A DNA stretch of 37,244 nucleotides from Candidatus Rokuibacteriota bacterium (GTDB taxonomy: Bacteria; Bacteroidota; Bacteroidia; Flavobacteriales; Flavobacteriaceae), in NCBI GenBank assembly GCA_900299425.1, contig OMJU01000162.1, positions 1 through 37,244 on the forward strand. The letters run 5' to 3'. A program made the translations under genes and the position numbers. The notes below the pieces were generated by a model, which saw only the letters and a program-made list of their open reading frames with translations, made no database searches and had not been told where the DNA came from. Positions 1 through 8,190 of this stretch are shown in pieces (position 1 is the stretch's first letter; each line of letters begins with the position of its first letter).

Positions 1-29
1 CCCAAGATTTAGAACAAAAATTTACTTAA
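1..29 (+). CDS. C-terminal tail of an upstream gene, probably mutL (partial)
   Basis: Reading from base 3, codons run QDLEQKFT and stop at TAA 27-29, whose last base is the A of the next gene's ATG (TAATG overlap). Only eight residues are visible, so the protein cannot be identified from sequence. In many Flavobacteriia the gene before the tandem rhomboid pair is the mismatch repair gene mutL, so that is an inference from gene order only. The reading could also be chance, since the first gene's own frame is likewise open to the window edge. Confidence 0.35.
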
Positions 30-778
30 TGCGACAAATTTCAGAGACGATAAAAGTTTTATTGATCAGTAATGTACTGTTCTTTTTGGGCACGCTAGTT
101 TCTGGCGATGCCATATATCAGATCTTTTCGCTGTATTATTTCGACAATCCACAGTTTGCCTTTTGGCAGCCGCTCACCCATATGTTCATGCACGGAGGGT
201 GGATGCATTTACTGTTTAATATGTATGCGCTTTGGGCCTTTGGTGCCCCTCTTGAGGCGCAATGGGGCCGTCAAAAGTTCCTGTTTTTTTATTTCTCGGC
301 GGGACTTGGGGCTGCATTGATACATTCATTGGTAAACTGGTATTATGTGTCTCAAGGCATTGAAACCTTGATGGCCATGGGGATGAGTGCTCAGGAGGTT
401 TCTGAGCTACTGAACAATACCTTATCGCCTGGATCTTATCGCGTAATTCCCGAGATAGGGGCAGGCATGGATCAACAATTTTTTACGGCCTACAATACCC
501 CAGCTGTGGGCGCCTCTGGAGCAATTTACGGTATACTTGTAGCATTTGGCATATTGTACCCTCATGTTGAATTGATGTTGATATTTGTGCCTTTTCCAAT
601 TAAGGCCAAATACTTTATTCCTATACTCTTGGCTCTAGATTTATTTTCGGGACTAACTGGATCTTCACTATTTGGACAAAATATTGCGAACTGGGCCCAT
701 TTGGGTGGAGCGCTTTTCGGTTTTATCATGGCTTTCTATTGGCGAAAAAACAGTTTTAATCATAAACGCTGGTATTGA
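29..778 (+). CDS. rhomboid family intramembrane serine protease (first of a pair)
   Basis: This is a multi-pass inner-membrane protease of the rhomboid family that cleaves transmembrane substrates within the bilayer. The 249-residue product has the HMFMHGGWMHLLFN segment around residues 51-64 (conserved His and Asn of the second core helix), the catalytic GASG serine at S163 and the catalytic histidine in AHLGGALFG at H224. A long hydrophilic loop at about 108-158 separates the core helices. The ATG overlaps the stop of the preceding reading frame, and the stop is followed within two bases by the second rhomboid, so the two are cotranscribed. Substrates cannot be inferred. The family call is firm. 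Confidence 0.93.
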   Translation: MRQISETIKVLLISNVLFFLGTLVSGDAIYQIFSLYYFDNPQFAFWQPLTHMFMHGGWMHLLFNMYALWAFGAPLEAQWGRQKFLFFYFSAGLGAALIHSLVNWYYVSQGIETLMAMGMSAQEVSELLNNTLSPGSYRVIPEIGAGMDQQFFTAYNTPAVGASGAIYGILVAFGILYPHVELMLIFVPFPIKAKYFIPILLALDLFSGLTGSSLFGQNIANWAHLGGALFGFIMAFYWRKNSFNHKRWY

Positions 779-780
779 TT

Positions 781-1659
781 ATGGCATCAAACGAGAACTT
801 ATGGGATCAATTTAAGCGGCAAGATGTCATGACCAAAATCATTATTCTGAATGGTTTGGTGTTTTTGGTTTTCAGTATTGGGGCTGCCCTGATGGGTTGG
901 GCTCGCAATAGTGTCTATTCTTGGTTCGCCCTACCTGACGATCTCATGCGCTTTATCGGTCAGCCTTGGTCATTGTTGACCTATAGCTTTTTGCACTCAG
1001 GCTTATTTCATTTGATTTTCAACATGATATGGTTGTCTTTTTTTGGCCGTTTTGTGTTAAACCTTTTTCCCGCGCGTCGCTTTTTGACCATATACTTACT
1101 CGGAGGTATTTTTGCTGGTATTGTATATCTTATGTCATACAATATTTTTCCCGCTTTTATCGGTGGGCCTAGCGGTCAACTCGTGGGTGCCTCAGGGGCG
1201 GTAATGGCCATAATGGCCTTTGCTGCATTGTACAGTCCCAATGCCACGGTGCGGATATTTTTCTTTAGTCTGAAATTATGGCAACTCGCTGTTTTTATGG
1301 TCTTATGGGATTTAATTCGTTTGCCTGAGATGAACAATGCAGGTGGATTACTGGCTCATTTAGGTGGGGCTGCATTTGGCTACTATTACGGGCGTAATTT
1401 GCGTGCTGGTAAAGACGTGGGCATATGGTTTGATCGTATTGTTGATCGACTGGTAAGCTCGTGGCCGACGAACTCAAGTGGCGGTCGTTCTGCCAATAAA
1501 AAATACGGGCGTCCGACAAGGAAAAACAATGCCAGTAAAACTGCTCAAAGCGCTGAGCAGGAAAAAATCGATGCCATTTTGGATAAAATAGGACAGAGTG
1601 GGTATGAGAGTTTGACCAAGGAAGAGAAGGATTTCCTGTTTAAATCGGGGCGTAATTAA
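781..1659 (+). CDS. rhomboid family intramembrane serine protease (second of a pair) with C-terminal tail
   Basis: A second, divergent rhomboid protease of 292 residues. The catalytic dyad is intact: GASG serine S139 and AHLGG histidine H193. The helix-two signature FLHSGLFHLIFNM lies at about 70-82. After the last membrane helix (about residue 204) there is a basic cytoplasmic linker rich in Ser, Lys and Asn, then a short conserved tail (IDAILDKIGQSGYESLTKEE, from about 262) of the type seen on many Bacteroidota rhomboids (DUF6576-like, from memory). I chose ATG 781. An in-frame TTG at 775, overlapping the previous stop, would add two residues. It follows the first rhomboid directly and precedes the EEP gene by 17 bases. 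Confidence 0.92.
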   Translation: MASNENLWDQFKRQDVMTKIIILNGLVFLVFSIGAALMGWARNSVYSWFALPDDLMRFIGQPWSLLTYSFLHSGLFHLIFNMIWLSFFGRFVLNLFPARRFLTIYLLGGIFAGIVYLMSYNIFPAFIGGPSGQLVGASGAVMAIMAFAALYSPNATVRIFFFSLKLWQLAVFMVLWDLIRLPEMNNAGGLLAHLGGAAFGYYYGRNLRAGKDVGIWFDRIVDRLVSSWPTNSSGGRSANKKYGRPTRKNNASKTAQSAEQEKIDAILDKIGQSGYESLTKEEKDFLFKSGRN

Positions 1660-1676
1660 CCCAGAACATTGGTACC

Positions 1677-2684
1677 ATGACACGCAAAATACTTTTTGGT
1701 ATCAATATTTTGGCTTTGATGCTTTTGTTGCTTTCTTTTTTGGTGCCTTTGGTGGCACCGACTCAATTCCCAGTACTGTCATTGATGAGTCTATTGACTT
1801 TGCCTATTATTGGCCTTAATGCAGTTTTTGTTGTTTATTGGTTGATTCGATGGGACAAACGATTTTTCCTTTCTGCGGTAGTGTTAATTACGACGCATCT
1901 TTATTTTGGCCCTTTTCTACTCGGTCGAAAAAACGAAAAGCCTATCCCTGAAAGCAGCCTTAAAATTTTGTCGCATAATGTTCATCTATTCGATAAATAT
2001 GCCGAGCGACCTAAAAAACCTACAATGGCTCAGGAATACACGGCATTGATTGCACAACGAGTACCTGACATTCTGTGTTTACAAGAATATACCGGGGTGC
2101 ATGAGGTTGATTTTAGCCAATACCCTTATCAGTATATTTATTTTAACCCGCCTTTTAAACTCATGGGACAGGCCATTATGTCTCGATACCCTCTTATAAA
2201 TCGGGGCAGTTTGGCGTTTGAGGATACCCCCAATAACGCGATTTATGCTGATGTATTGGTGGGTAAGGATACCCTCAGGGTGTATAATGTGCATCTTCAG
2301 TCTATAGGTATCAACCCTACGGAAAACATTGCCAATCAGGGCGGTGCTGAACGAATTAAAACCAGAATATCAACTAGCTTTATCAAGCAACAAGAGCAAC
2401 TAGAAAAGTTATTGGGTCATATGTCCACAACAGCAAATCCAAAAATGATTGCTGGTGACTTTAATAATACCGCCTTTTCTTATGTTTATCGCTCAATTTC
2501 GGCAAATTATCAAGATGCCTTTCAATTAGAGGGACATGGTTTGGGGGCCACTTATCATTTCAATCGCTTGCCCCTGCGCATTGACTTTATATTTGTGGAC
2601 CCTAAACTAGAGGTTTTGGATTTTGAAACTTTTGGGGGCTCACAATCGGATCACTTACCCATAATTGCAGATATCAAACTTTAG
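1677..2684 (+). CDS. endonuclease/exonuclease/phosphatase (EEP) family protein, membrane-anchored
   Basis: The 335-residue protein has an N-terminal hydrophobic region (about residues 5-80, probably three membrane helices), then an EEP domain from about residue 98. Visible EEP motifs are LKILSHNVHLFDK (Asn metal/substrate site), DILCLQEYTG (metal-binding Glu), AGDFNN (catalytic Asp/Asn) and the terminal SDHLPI (D325, H326). Family members hydrolyse phosphodiester bonds in nucleic acids, phosphoinositides or sphingomyelin; the substrate here is unknown. The predicted topology would place the catalytic domain on one side of the inner membrane. It is the last gene of the rhomboid operon and meets the WbqC gene tail to tail. 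Confidence 0.88.
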   Translation: MTRKILFGINILALMLLLLSFLVPLVAPTQFPVLSLMSLLTLPIIGLNAVFVVYWLIRWDKRFFLSAVVLITTHLYFGPFLLGRKNEKPIPESSLKILSHNVHLFDKYAERPKKPTMAQEYTALIAQRVPDILCLQEYTGVHEVDFSQYPYQYIYFNPPFKLMGQAIMSRYPLINRGSLAFEDTPNNAIYADVLVGKDTLRVYNVHLQSIGINPTENIANQGGAERIKTRISTSFIKQQEQLEKLLGHMSTTANPKMIAGDFNNTAFSYVYRSISANYQDAFQLEGHGLGATYHFNRLPLRIDFIFVDPKLEVLDFETFGGSQSDHLPIIADIKL

Positions 2685-2741
2685 TCGGTAAGGCGCCTTA
2701 GAAATGCCCTCGATTCATCATCTCACAAACTCGGAAACTCT

Positions 2742-3371
2742 TCAGGTCAAGTCTTGCAAGGGTATGCTCTTGAGATACGTCAAAGTTTGGGGGCCTAAAT
2801 TAAATAAGGCGTCGAGTACCGAGCAATTAGCAATGAACTCATTCATGTTCTGGAACACCTGTGTGTATTCAGGAAAATTAACGGGACTATTGCGTTTGCT
2901 CTCCCCATAACGTCGCCAATCTCTGCCGGGAAAGTCAGTCTGATAAGCCTCGGTCTTGCTGTATTTAAATTCTTGCCCAATCAGTTCCATCAAGCGTTCG
3001 ATGATGGCTAAGTTGTGCTGTTGTAAAAAAATTGATTCTGAGTCAAACAAATCTTTTAAATCGTCTTCATAAAACTCAAAAAAAGGAGCAGTGCGGTAGG
3101 CAGTTTGTAGAGATTTCCAATGATTAGCCGCCCATCCAAAGGCACTTTCGCTTTGTACCATTTTAGTCTTTTGACGTCCCTTGGTCTTATTGTGCTTTAC
3201 AGGTACAAACATGGCGAGGGTTCCTTGTGCATGAGCAATATAGGTGCGGTTGCGCAGGGTTTGTTTTTGGTAATTATCACAAACCTCGAAAACAATATTG
3301 TCGCTTTGGACCAAAGCAGACATCTGTAAAATGTCTGGAAAATATGTAGGAATAAATAAATCCAAAGGCAT
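2742..3371 (-). CDS. WbqC-like family protein
   Basis: A 209-residue protein of the WbqC-like family (PF08889 type), recognised by the N-terminal hydrophobic strand ending in PTYFPDI, the YQKQTLRNRTYI stretch and the later FPGRDWRRYGE segment. Relatives occur in polysaccharide biosynthesis loci, but the biochemical role is not established. I start it at ATG 3371 (MPLDLFIPTYFP); a longer in-frame reading would run back into lepB and adds unconserved residues. It lies 25 bases after lepB and is last in the parA-to-wbqC run, convergent with the EEP gene. Confidence 0.82.
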   Translation of the reverse strand: MPLDLFIPTYFPDILQMSALVQSDNIVFEVCDNYQKQTLRNRTYIAHAQGTLAMFVPVKHNKTKGRQKTKMVQSESAFGWAANHWKSLQTAYRTAPFFEFYEDDLKDLFDSESIFLQQHNLAIIERLMELIGQEFKYSKTEAYQTDFPGRDWRRYGESKRNSPVNFPEYTQVFQNMNEFIANCSVLDALFNLGPQTLTYLKSIPLQDLT

Positions 3372-3396
3372 TAAAAATAGGCCGAGTCTACTCGAA

Positions 3397-5010
3397 TTAT
3401 TTCTTTTTTCTGCGTTTACGCAAATAATCCCATCCGTAATAGCCCGCCAAAGCAATTAAAAAATAAGTGAGGTAGGATTTTGGCTGTCCTGATCCACCTA
3501 CAGTAGTAAACATGCGTTCCCAACGAATTTTACTGAACCCTTTTTTATTGGCATCAAGGCTGAGCCAGATGAAGACCGGTTTCCCTATGACGTGATTTTC
3601 TGGGACAAATCCCCAACTACGGGCATCTTGGGAATTATCGCGGTTATCACCCATGAGCCAGTAATAATTCATCTTAAATGTATATTCACTTATAGGAGCA
3701 CCATTGAGTAGCACTTGATTGTCGCGGATTTCGGTTTGTTGCGTCACACCGAGCTCGCGTCCTTCATAAACTTCGATGATTCTGCGATAAAAGGGCAATG
3801 TCTTTGGGGTAATGGCTACTGTCGCGCCGGACTCTGGAATATAAATAGGCCCAAAATAGTCATTGTTGTTTGGGAAATCTACACTGTAGGGAAATACGGA
3901 TCGATCAAAATTTCCTGCTCTATTTTTAATTTTTGTCACGGACACTACGTCGCTCAAGGATTCTAGCTGACTGGCTACAGCCTCACTCATATGTGCCCTT
4001 TGTTTGATTAGGCCTGTAGATTGATCCATACCCGCAAAACTGATGTCTGAAATTTTGAACCGGTCGTAAATTACAGGATTTGGCTCGTTATAGACACGGC
4101 CGCCGCGATCAACCTTTATCAGCGGTTTTTTTGAAACTACCTCATAAACGAATTGAATCTTCGCACGATCTGGCAGACTATTCTGTTCTCCATTGATATA
4201 AACATAACCATCGATTACAGAAAGTGAATCGCCAGGAATTCCGACACATCGCTTGACGTAATTTGACTTTTTGTCAATCGGTTTTTGAACACTGCCGCGC
4301 ATATATCCAGGGCGAATATCCACCAGTGTGTCCACGGGCCAGTTAAAAACAACAATGTCGTTGCGTTTGATGTCTTGAAAACCAGGGATTCTGAAGTAGG
4401 GGAGTTGTGGGCTACTCAAATATGATTTTGTTCCAACAAAAGGAATCGTATCGTGTACCATGGGCAACGCCACACTGGTCATTGGGGTTCTGGCTCCATA
4501 ATGGAATTTACTGACAAACAAATAATCCCCCACCAAGAGTGTTTTTTCCAAAGATGAAGAAGGAATCGTAAAGGGTTGCATGAAATAAGTATGCACCAGG
4601 GTCGCCGCCACCACGGCAAACAAGATACTGCTGACCCATTCTCCCGCAGAACTTCGCGGCATTAGACTACGGTCCTTTTTATGATTTAGTGTCTGAGTGT
4701 AGTTGATGTAAAACAAATACAGTCCCAAACTCAATACCACATAGGCATTTTGTGCGCGCTCATTAAACCCAAAACTCCTCATGGTTTCCACCCAAACTAC
4801 TGGTAACATGATTAAATTAATGATGGGTATGTATAAAAGCACCACCCACCATTTTGGGCGATTGATGATGCGCATTAAAACAACGGCATTATAGACAGGA
4901 ACTAGGGCCAAAATAGGGGCAAAGCCAGCCGCTTTATACATTTTCCACGTCCCCAAAAAATGGACGACATGAATAAGGCCTAAAAAAATCAACCATTGAG
5001 TGATTGTCAT
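3397..5010 (-). CDS. lepB: signal peptidase I, long Bacteroidota form
   Basis: Signal peptidase I removes signal peptides from exported proteins at the inner membrane. The product is 537 residues, much longer than typical LepB. It has three or four hydrophobic segments in residues 1-105, a further membrane helix at about 126-143, the catalytic serine in IPSSSLEKTL (S153), the general-base lysine in YVKRCVGIPGD (K253), and the SPase signature GDNRDNSQDARSWG at 454-467. Between K253 and the signature there is an insertion of about 170 residues, and a C-terminal hydrophobic helix lies at about 512-527 with a basic end (RKRRKKK). ATG 5010 is preferred; upstream in-frame codons overlap dapB. The serine is followed by Leu rather than the usual Met. 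Confidence 0.95.
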   Translation of the reverse strand: MTITQWLIFLGLIHVVHFLGTWKMYKAAGFAPILALVPVYNAVVLMRIINRPKWWVVLLYIPIINLIMLPVVWVETMRSFGFNERAQNAYVVLSLGLYLFYINYTQTLNHKKDRSLMPRSSAGEWVSSILFAVVAATLVHTYFMQPFTIPSSSLEKTLLVGDYLFVSKFHYGARTPMTSVALPMVHDTIPFVGTKSYLSSPQLPYFRIPGFQDIKRNDIVVFNWPVDTLVDIRPGYMRGSVQKPIDKKSNYVKRCVGIPGDSLSVIDGYVYINGEQNSLPDRAKIQFVYEVVSKKPLIKVDRGGRVYNEPNPVIYDRFKISDISFAGMDQSTGLIKQRAHMSEAVASQLESLSDVVSVTKIKNRAGNFDRSVFPYSVDFPNNNDYFGPIYIPESGATVAITPKTLPFYRRIIEVYEGRELGVTQQTEIRDNQVLLNGAPISEYTFKMNYYWLMGDNRDNSQDARSWGFVPENHVIGKPVFIWLSLDANKKGFSKIRWERMFTTVGGSGQPKSYLTYFLIALAGYYGWDYLRKRRKKK

Positions 5011-5021
5011 GATTCTGCGTT

Positions 5022-5741
5022 TTACGGGTGCTTGTTGTCTGACAAATGTAAGACATCTTTCATTGAATATATTCCGGTTTTTCCAATCAGCCATTGGGCT
5101 GCCAGAAGGGCGCCGCTGGCAAAACCTTCTCTTGAATGGGCTTTGTGCTCTATAGTAATTTGATCAATAGCGCTTTGGTAAAACACTTTATGGGTCCCCG
5201 GGATATTGGGCTCTCGTATCGCCTGGATCGGCAATTCATCTTCATTTTGTGCCTCACCCAGAACCCATTTATTATAATTTGAGGTGTCCAGTGTGATCTC
5301 CGCCAAAGTGATGGCAGTGCCACTCGGGGCATCCTTTTTTTGGGTGTGATGGCTTTCTTGAATCGATATTTTATAGGCTTTCTGACGACACATGATCTGC
5401 GAGAGATGTCGTTGCATCTCAAAAAATATTTGCACCCCAATACTGAAGTTTGAGGCGTAAAGTAGCGCACCTTGCTGGGCTGTGCAATGGGCAATAATTT
5501 CATCCCAGTGGTCAAGCCATGCTGTAGTCCCACAAACCACGGGGATTTGCGCCTCAAAACACCGCTTGAGATTATTTGGTGCAGCTTCAGGGGTGGAAAA
5601 TTCTATGGCTACATCGGCCAGATGGAGATCGCCTTCGCTTTTATTACTGGTACTTTTGAAGACAATCTGATGACCTGCCTGGGTGGCTAAGGACTCGATG
5701 ATCTGTCCCATTTTTCCATAACCCAAAAGTGCGATGTTCAT
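5022..5741 (-). CDS. dapB: 4-hydroxy-tetrahydrodipicolinate reductase
   Basis: DapB reduces hydroxy-tetrahydrodipicolinate with NAD(P)H in the diaminopimelate/lysine pathway, feeding peptidoglycan. The 239-residue protein shows the N-terminal nucleotide-binding loop GYGKMG (7-12), CGTTAW at 70-75, and the catalytic signature ESHHTQKKDAPSGTA with H131, H132, K136 and substrate-binding PSGT (139-142). Its ATG overlaps the stop of the DUF5683 gene by four bases (ATGA), indicating translational coupling. lepB follows after 11 bases. The length is a little short for the family, but both domains are complete. Confidence 0.96.
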   Translation of the reverse strand: MNIALLGYGKMGQIIESLATQAGHQIVFKSTSNKSEGDLHLADVAIEFSTPEAAPNNLKRCFEAQIPVVCGTTAWLDHWDEIIAHCTAQQGALLYASNFSIGVQIFFEMQRHLSQIMCRQKAYKISIQESHHTQKKDAPSGTAITLAEITLDTSNYNKWVLGEAQNEDELPIQAIREPNIPGTHKVFYQSAIDQITIEHKAHSREGFASGALLAAQWLIGKTGIYSMKDVLHLSDNKHP

Positions 5742-6409
5742 GGCAACGAAATATTTAGTGAAAGTCCGTATACACTGGGTCTAAAATCAGATTGATATTG
5801 AAATTCAGGGCGTAGACTTAGATCTTCATTCAGATTATAACGCAACAGGTGGGCGTCGACATTTGCGTCTAAAATATTGAGTAAATATACACCGATAGCC
5901 ATGGCCAAACTCACATCGCGGTTGCGTCCTGCTGTTTTTTGCGCATCACGCAGCCGGGCGTCAGAGACGCCCTGAAATTCGTCGTCTTGATAACCCGCCA
6001 AACGCCGCTTATAGGCATCGCGAAATCGGTTGTAATCCTTAGTGTTGCGCTGATAGAAGTAAACCCCGGCAGCAATTCCTCCATACACCACCGGAATTTT
6101 CCAGTATTTTTTGTTGTAAGCCTGTCCAAGACCAGGGAGCACCGCGGAATAAAATGCAGCTTTTGCGGGGGCTAAGGGGTTGTAGGGCTCCTCTGTTGTA
6201 TCATCACTCATGATCGACTCAGTAGACACCGATTGTAGTTCAGACACTTCTGAACTTGCATCGGAATCAAGGGTTTCAGCAGTCATTACTTGGGTTTGGG
6301 AATTTGCAGGTTCAGGCTTAGCTTCATTCCCAGTATTCTGCGCCCAGGCCACTGGGCCAAAAACCCAAAATAAACAAATAGCCAGGCCTATGTTTTGGTT
6401 AATTTTCAC
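5738..6409 (-). CDS. DUF5683 domain exported protein (GTG start)
   Basis: A 223-residue protein that I recognise from Flavobacteriia as the DUF5683 family sitting between parB and dapB; function unknown. I start it at GTG 6409, inside the last codons of parB (11-base overlap), because this start gives a clean signal peptide (VKINQNIGLAICLFWVFG, cleavage near AWAQ) and no ATG lies between there and the mature region. A low-complexity acidic and Ser/Thr-rich stretch (about residues 25-75) precedes the conserved domain PLAPAKAAFYSAVLPGLGQA, which contains a membrane-inserting segment and the YNKKYWKIPVVYGG motif. Confidence 0.8.
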   Translation of the reverse strand: MKINQNIGLAICLFWVFGPVAWAQNTGNEAKPEPANSQTQVMTAETLDSDASSEVSELQSVSTESIMSDDTTEEPYNPLAPAKAAFYSAVLPGLGQAYNKKYWKIPVVYGGIAAGVYFYQRNTKDYNRFRDAYKRRLAGYQDDEFQGVSDARLRDAQKTAGRNRDVSLAMAIGVYLLNILDANVDAHLLRYNLNEDLSLRPEFQYQSDFRPSVYGLSLNISLP

Positions 6410-7271
6410 CCAGTAATTTTTTGCGCAAGGCCTCGAATTCCTTTTGATTTTTAAATTTAATCTGGACCATTCCAGCACCTTTGGCGTTGCTTTTGATCAG
6501 CACTGTAGTGTCTAGCTTTTGCGAGAGTTCCGTATCATTTTGCTGACTTGGCTTACTGGTTTTAACCGTTTTTTGCCCAGAGGATTTCAGCGCTTTTACG
6601 CGTTCTTCAGTTTCACGAACAGAAAGCTTTTTATCTAAAATTTCTTCATATAGGGCCAGCTGGTCTTCAGTATGCTCTATATTGATCAAACTGCGTCCAT
6701 GTCCCATTGAAATAAAACCATCGCGTATTCCCGATTGAATCAGTGGATCTAGTTTCAGCAGACGAAGATAGTTCGTGACTGTGGTGCGATCTTTTCCTAA
6801 ACGATCCCCAAGCTCTGTAATGGATAGAGAAACATCTTCGAGCAATCGCTGATATGTAAGTGCTATTTCAATTGGATCTAGATCTTGACGCTGGATATTT
6901 TCCACCAAGGCCATTTCCAGGAGTTCCTGGTCGTTCGCTGATCGAATGTATGCGGGAATCTCTTTTAGTCCAATGTTTTTTGACGCGCGATAGCGGCGTT
7001 CTCCGCTCACTAGTTCGTAATACCCATCCTTAGTTTCACGCACAGTAATGGGCTGAATGAGCCCTAAGGCTTTTATGGAACTTTCCAGTTCTTTTAAGGC
7101 AGACTCACTGAATCTAGTGCGCGGCTGATATGGATTTACTTTAATTTGATCCAGACTTAGCGCGACAAATTGGGCCGCTGACTTACTGGCATGGCTATGG
7201 CTGCTTCCTTCATCATTTAATAATGCAGAGAGACCACGACCGAGGGCTTGTTTTTTGATTGCTTTTGCCAT
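6399..7271 (-). CDS. parB: chromosome partition protein ParB
   Basis: ParB loads at parS sites, clamps DNA in a CTP-dependent way and works with ParA in origin segregation. The 290-residue protein has the amino-terminal LGRGLSALL box, the CTP-binding core with NPYQPR, LIQPITVR and GERRYRASK, an ENIQRQDLDPIE stretch, a helix-turn-helix (about 145-175) and a C-terminal dimerisation region after a Lys/Ser/Gln-rich linker. It follows parA by six bases and overlaps the DUF5683 gene. No parS palindrome (GTTTCACGTGAAAC type) was seen nearby. Confidence 0.96.
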   Translation of the reverse strand: MAKAIKKQALGRGLSALLNDEGSSHSHASKSAAQFVALSLDQIKVNPYQPRTRFSESALKELESSIKALGLIQPITVRETKDGYYELVSGERRYRASKNIGLKEIPAYIRSANDQELLEMALVENIQRQDLDPIEIALTYQRLLEDVSLSITELGDRLGKDRTTVTNYLRLLKLDPLIQSGIRDGFISMGHGRSLINIEHTEDQLALYEEILDKKLSVRETEERVKALKSSGQKTVKTSKPSQQNDTELSQKLDTTVLIKSNAKGAGMVQIKFKNQKEFEALRKKLLGEN

Positions 7272-7277
7272 CTTGAG

Positions 7278-8042
7278 TTAACGGTTTTTTTCAATTAATT
7301 CGTGTGCGAGATGCAGGTAATTATTGGCTCCAGTACTCCCAGCGTCATAACTGATGATACTTTCACCATAACTCGGAGCTTCACCCAGGCGCACGTTACG
7401 TTGAATGATGGTCTCAAATACCATCTCGTCAAAATGCTTTTTGACTTCATCAACGACCTGATTGGACAATCTCAGGCGTGAATCGTACATGGTCAGCAAT
7501 AATCCTTCAATATCCAACTCGGTGTTGTGCAGTTTTTGGACGCTTTTAATGGTATTCAGAAGCTTACCCAGCCCTTCCAAAGCAAAGTATTCACATTGAA
7601 TAGGGATCATTACTGAATCGGCAGCCGTTAGTGCATTCAGGGTCAAAAGACCTAAACTAGGGGCACAATCTATCAAAATATAGTCATAATCGTCCTTGAT
7701 TGATCCAAGGGCTTCACGCAGCATATATTCACGTGCCTCTTTGTCCACGAGTTCAATTTCTATAGCCACTAAATCAATGTGCGCGGGAATCACCCAAAGG
7801 TTTGGCGAACTCGTACCCACGATACACTCTTTTGCGGTGGCAGTATGCTCCAAGAGTTGATAGGTCCCTACCGTTGACGGAGTCACTGCAACACCGAGTC
7901 CCGAGGTTGCATTGGCTTGAGGGTCCGCATCGATCAGTAGGACCTTTTTTTCCAAAACCCCAAGAGAGGCGGCTAGATTTACAGAGGTTGTGGTCTTTCC
8001 GACACCTCCTTTTTGATTGGCTATGGCAATAATTTTACCCAT
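7278..8042 (-). CDS. parA: chromosome partition ATPase ParA (Soj-like)
   Basis: ParA is a deviant-Walker ATPase that binds DNA when ATP-bound and is released by ParB, driving chromosome segregation. The 254-residue protein begins MGKIIAIANQKGGVGKTTT, carrying the deviant Walker A lysines (K11, K16); it also has the DADPQANAT Walker A' region, DYILIDCAPSLG (Walker B) and the PIQCEYFALEGL segment. I chose ATG 8042; the longer in-frame reading adds hydrophobic, unconserved codons. It is the first gene of the parA-parB-DUF5683-dapB-lepB-wbqC run. The 148 bases upstream hold an inverted repeat at 8101-8127. Confidence 0.97.
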   Translation of the reverse strand: MGKIIAIANQKGGVGKTTTSVNLAASLGVLEKKVLLIDADPQANATSGLGVAVTPSTVGTYQLLEHTATAKECIVGTSSPNLWVIPAHIDLVAIEIELVDKEAREYMLREALGSIKDDYDYILIDCAPSLGLLTLNALTAADSVMIPIQCEYFALEGLGKLLNTIKSVQKLHNTELDIEGLLLTMYDSRLRLSNQVVDEVKKHFDEMVFETIIQRNVRLGEAPSYGESIISYDAGSTGANNYLHLAHELIEKNR

Positions 8043-8100
8043 AAATTGAGCACACGTATTCAAGTTTAAAAATACAACTAATAAACTGCACACGAAATTG

Positions 8101-8127
8101 TATTTGTTAACAACAAGTCAACAAATA
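8101..8127. repeat. inverted repeat upstream of parA
   Basis: TATTTGTT at 8101-8108 and AACAAATA at 8120-8127 form a perfect 8-base inverted repeat with an 11-base centre. It lies about 60-85 bases upstream of the parA start codon and just downstream of the SDR stop. Without a T-run it does not look like an intrinsic terminator; it could be an operator or chance in AT-rich DNA. Confidence 0.5.
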
Positions 8128-8190
8128 TCAGTCCTTTGTGGGGCTCCAGTAATATTATTTAAGCCACTGAAGATGAATTATGTTCAGGAT

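Noticed and set aside
29-1659. Tandem rhomboid genes as a recent duplication
   Set aside because: The two proteins share the catalytic motifs but differ strongly in loops and C-termini, and the pair is usual in Flavobacteriia.
2689-2700. Palindrome TAAGGCGCCTTA between the convergent EEP and WbqC genes, as a terminator
   Set aside because: It has no loop-forming centre beyond GGCGCC and no T-run on either side; a 12-base palindrome alone is weak evidence.
2704-2910. Plus-strand reading frame overlapping the WbqC gene
   Set aside because: It lies antisense to a recognisable conserved gene and has no family features of its own.
8043-8190. parS site or replication origin next to parA
   Set aside because: No GTTTCACGTGAAAC-like palindrome, DnaA-box cluster or dnaA gene was visible.
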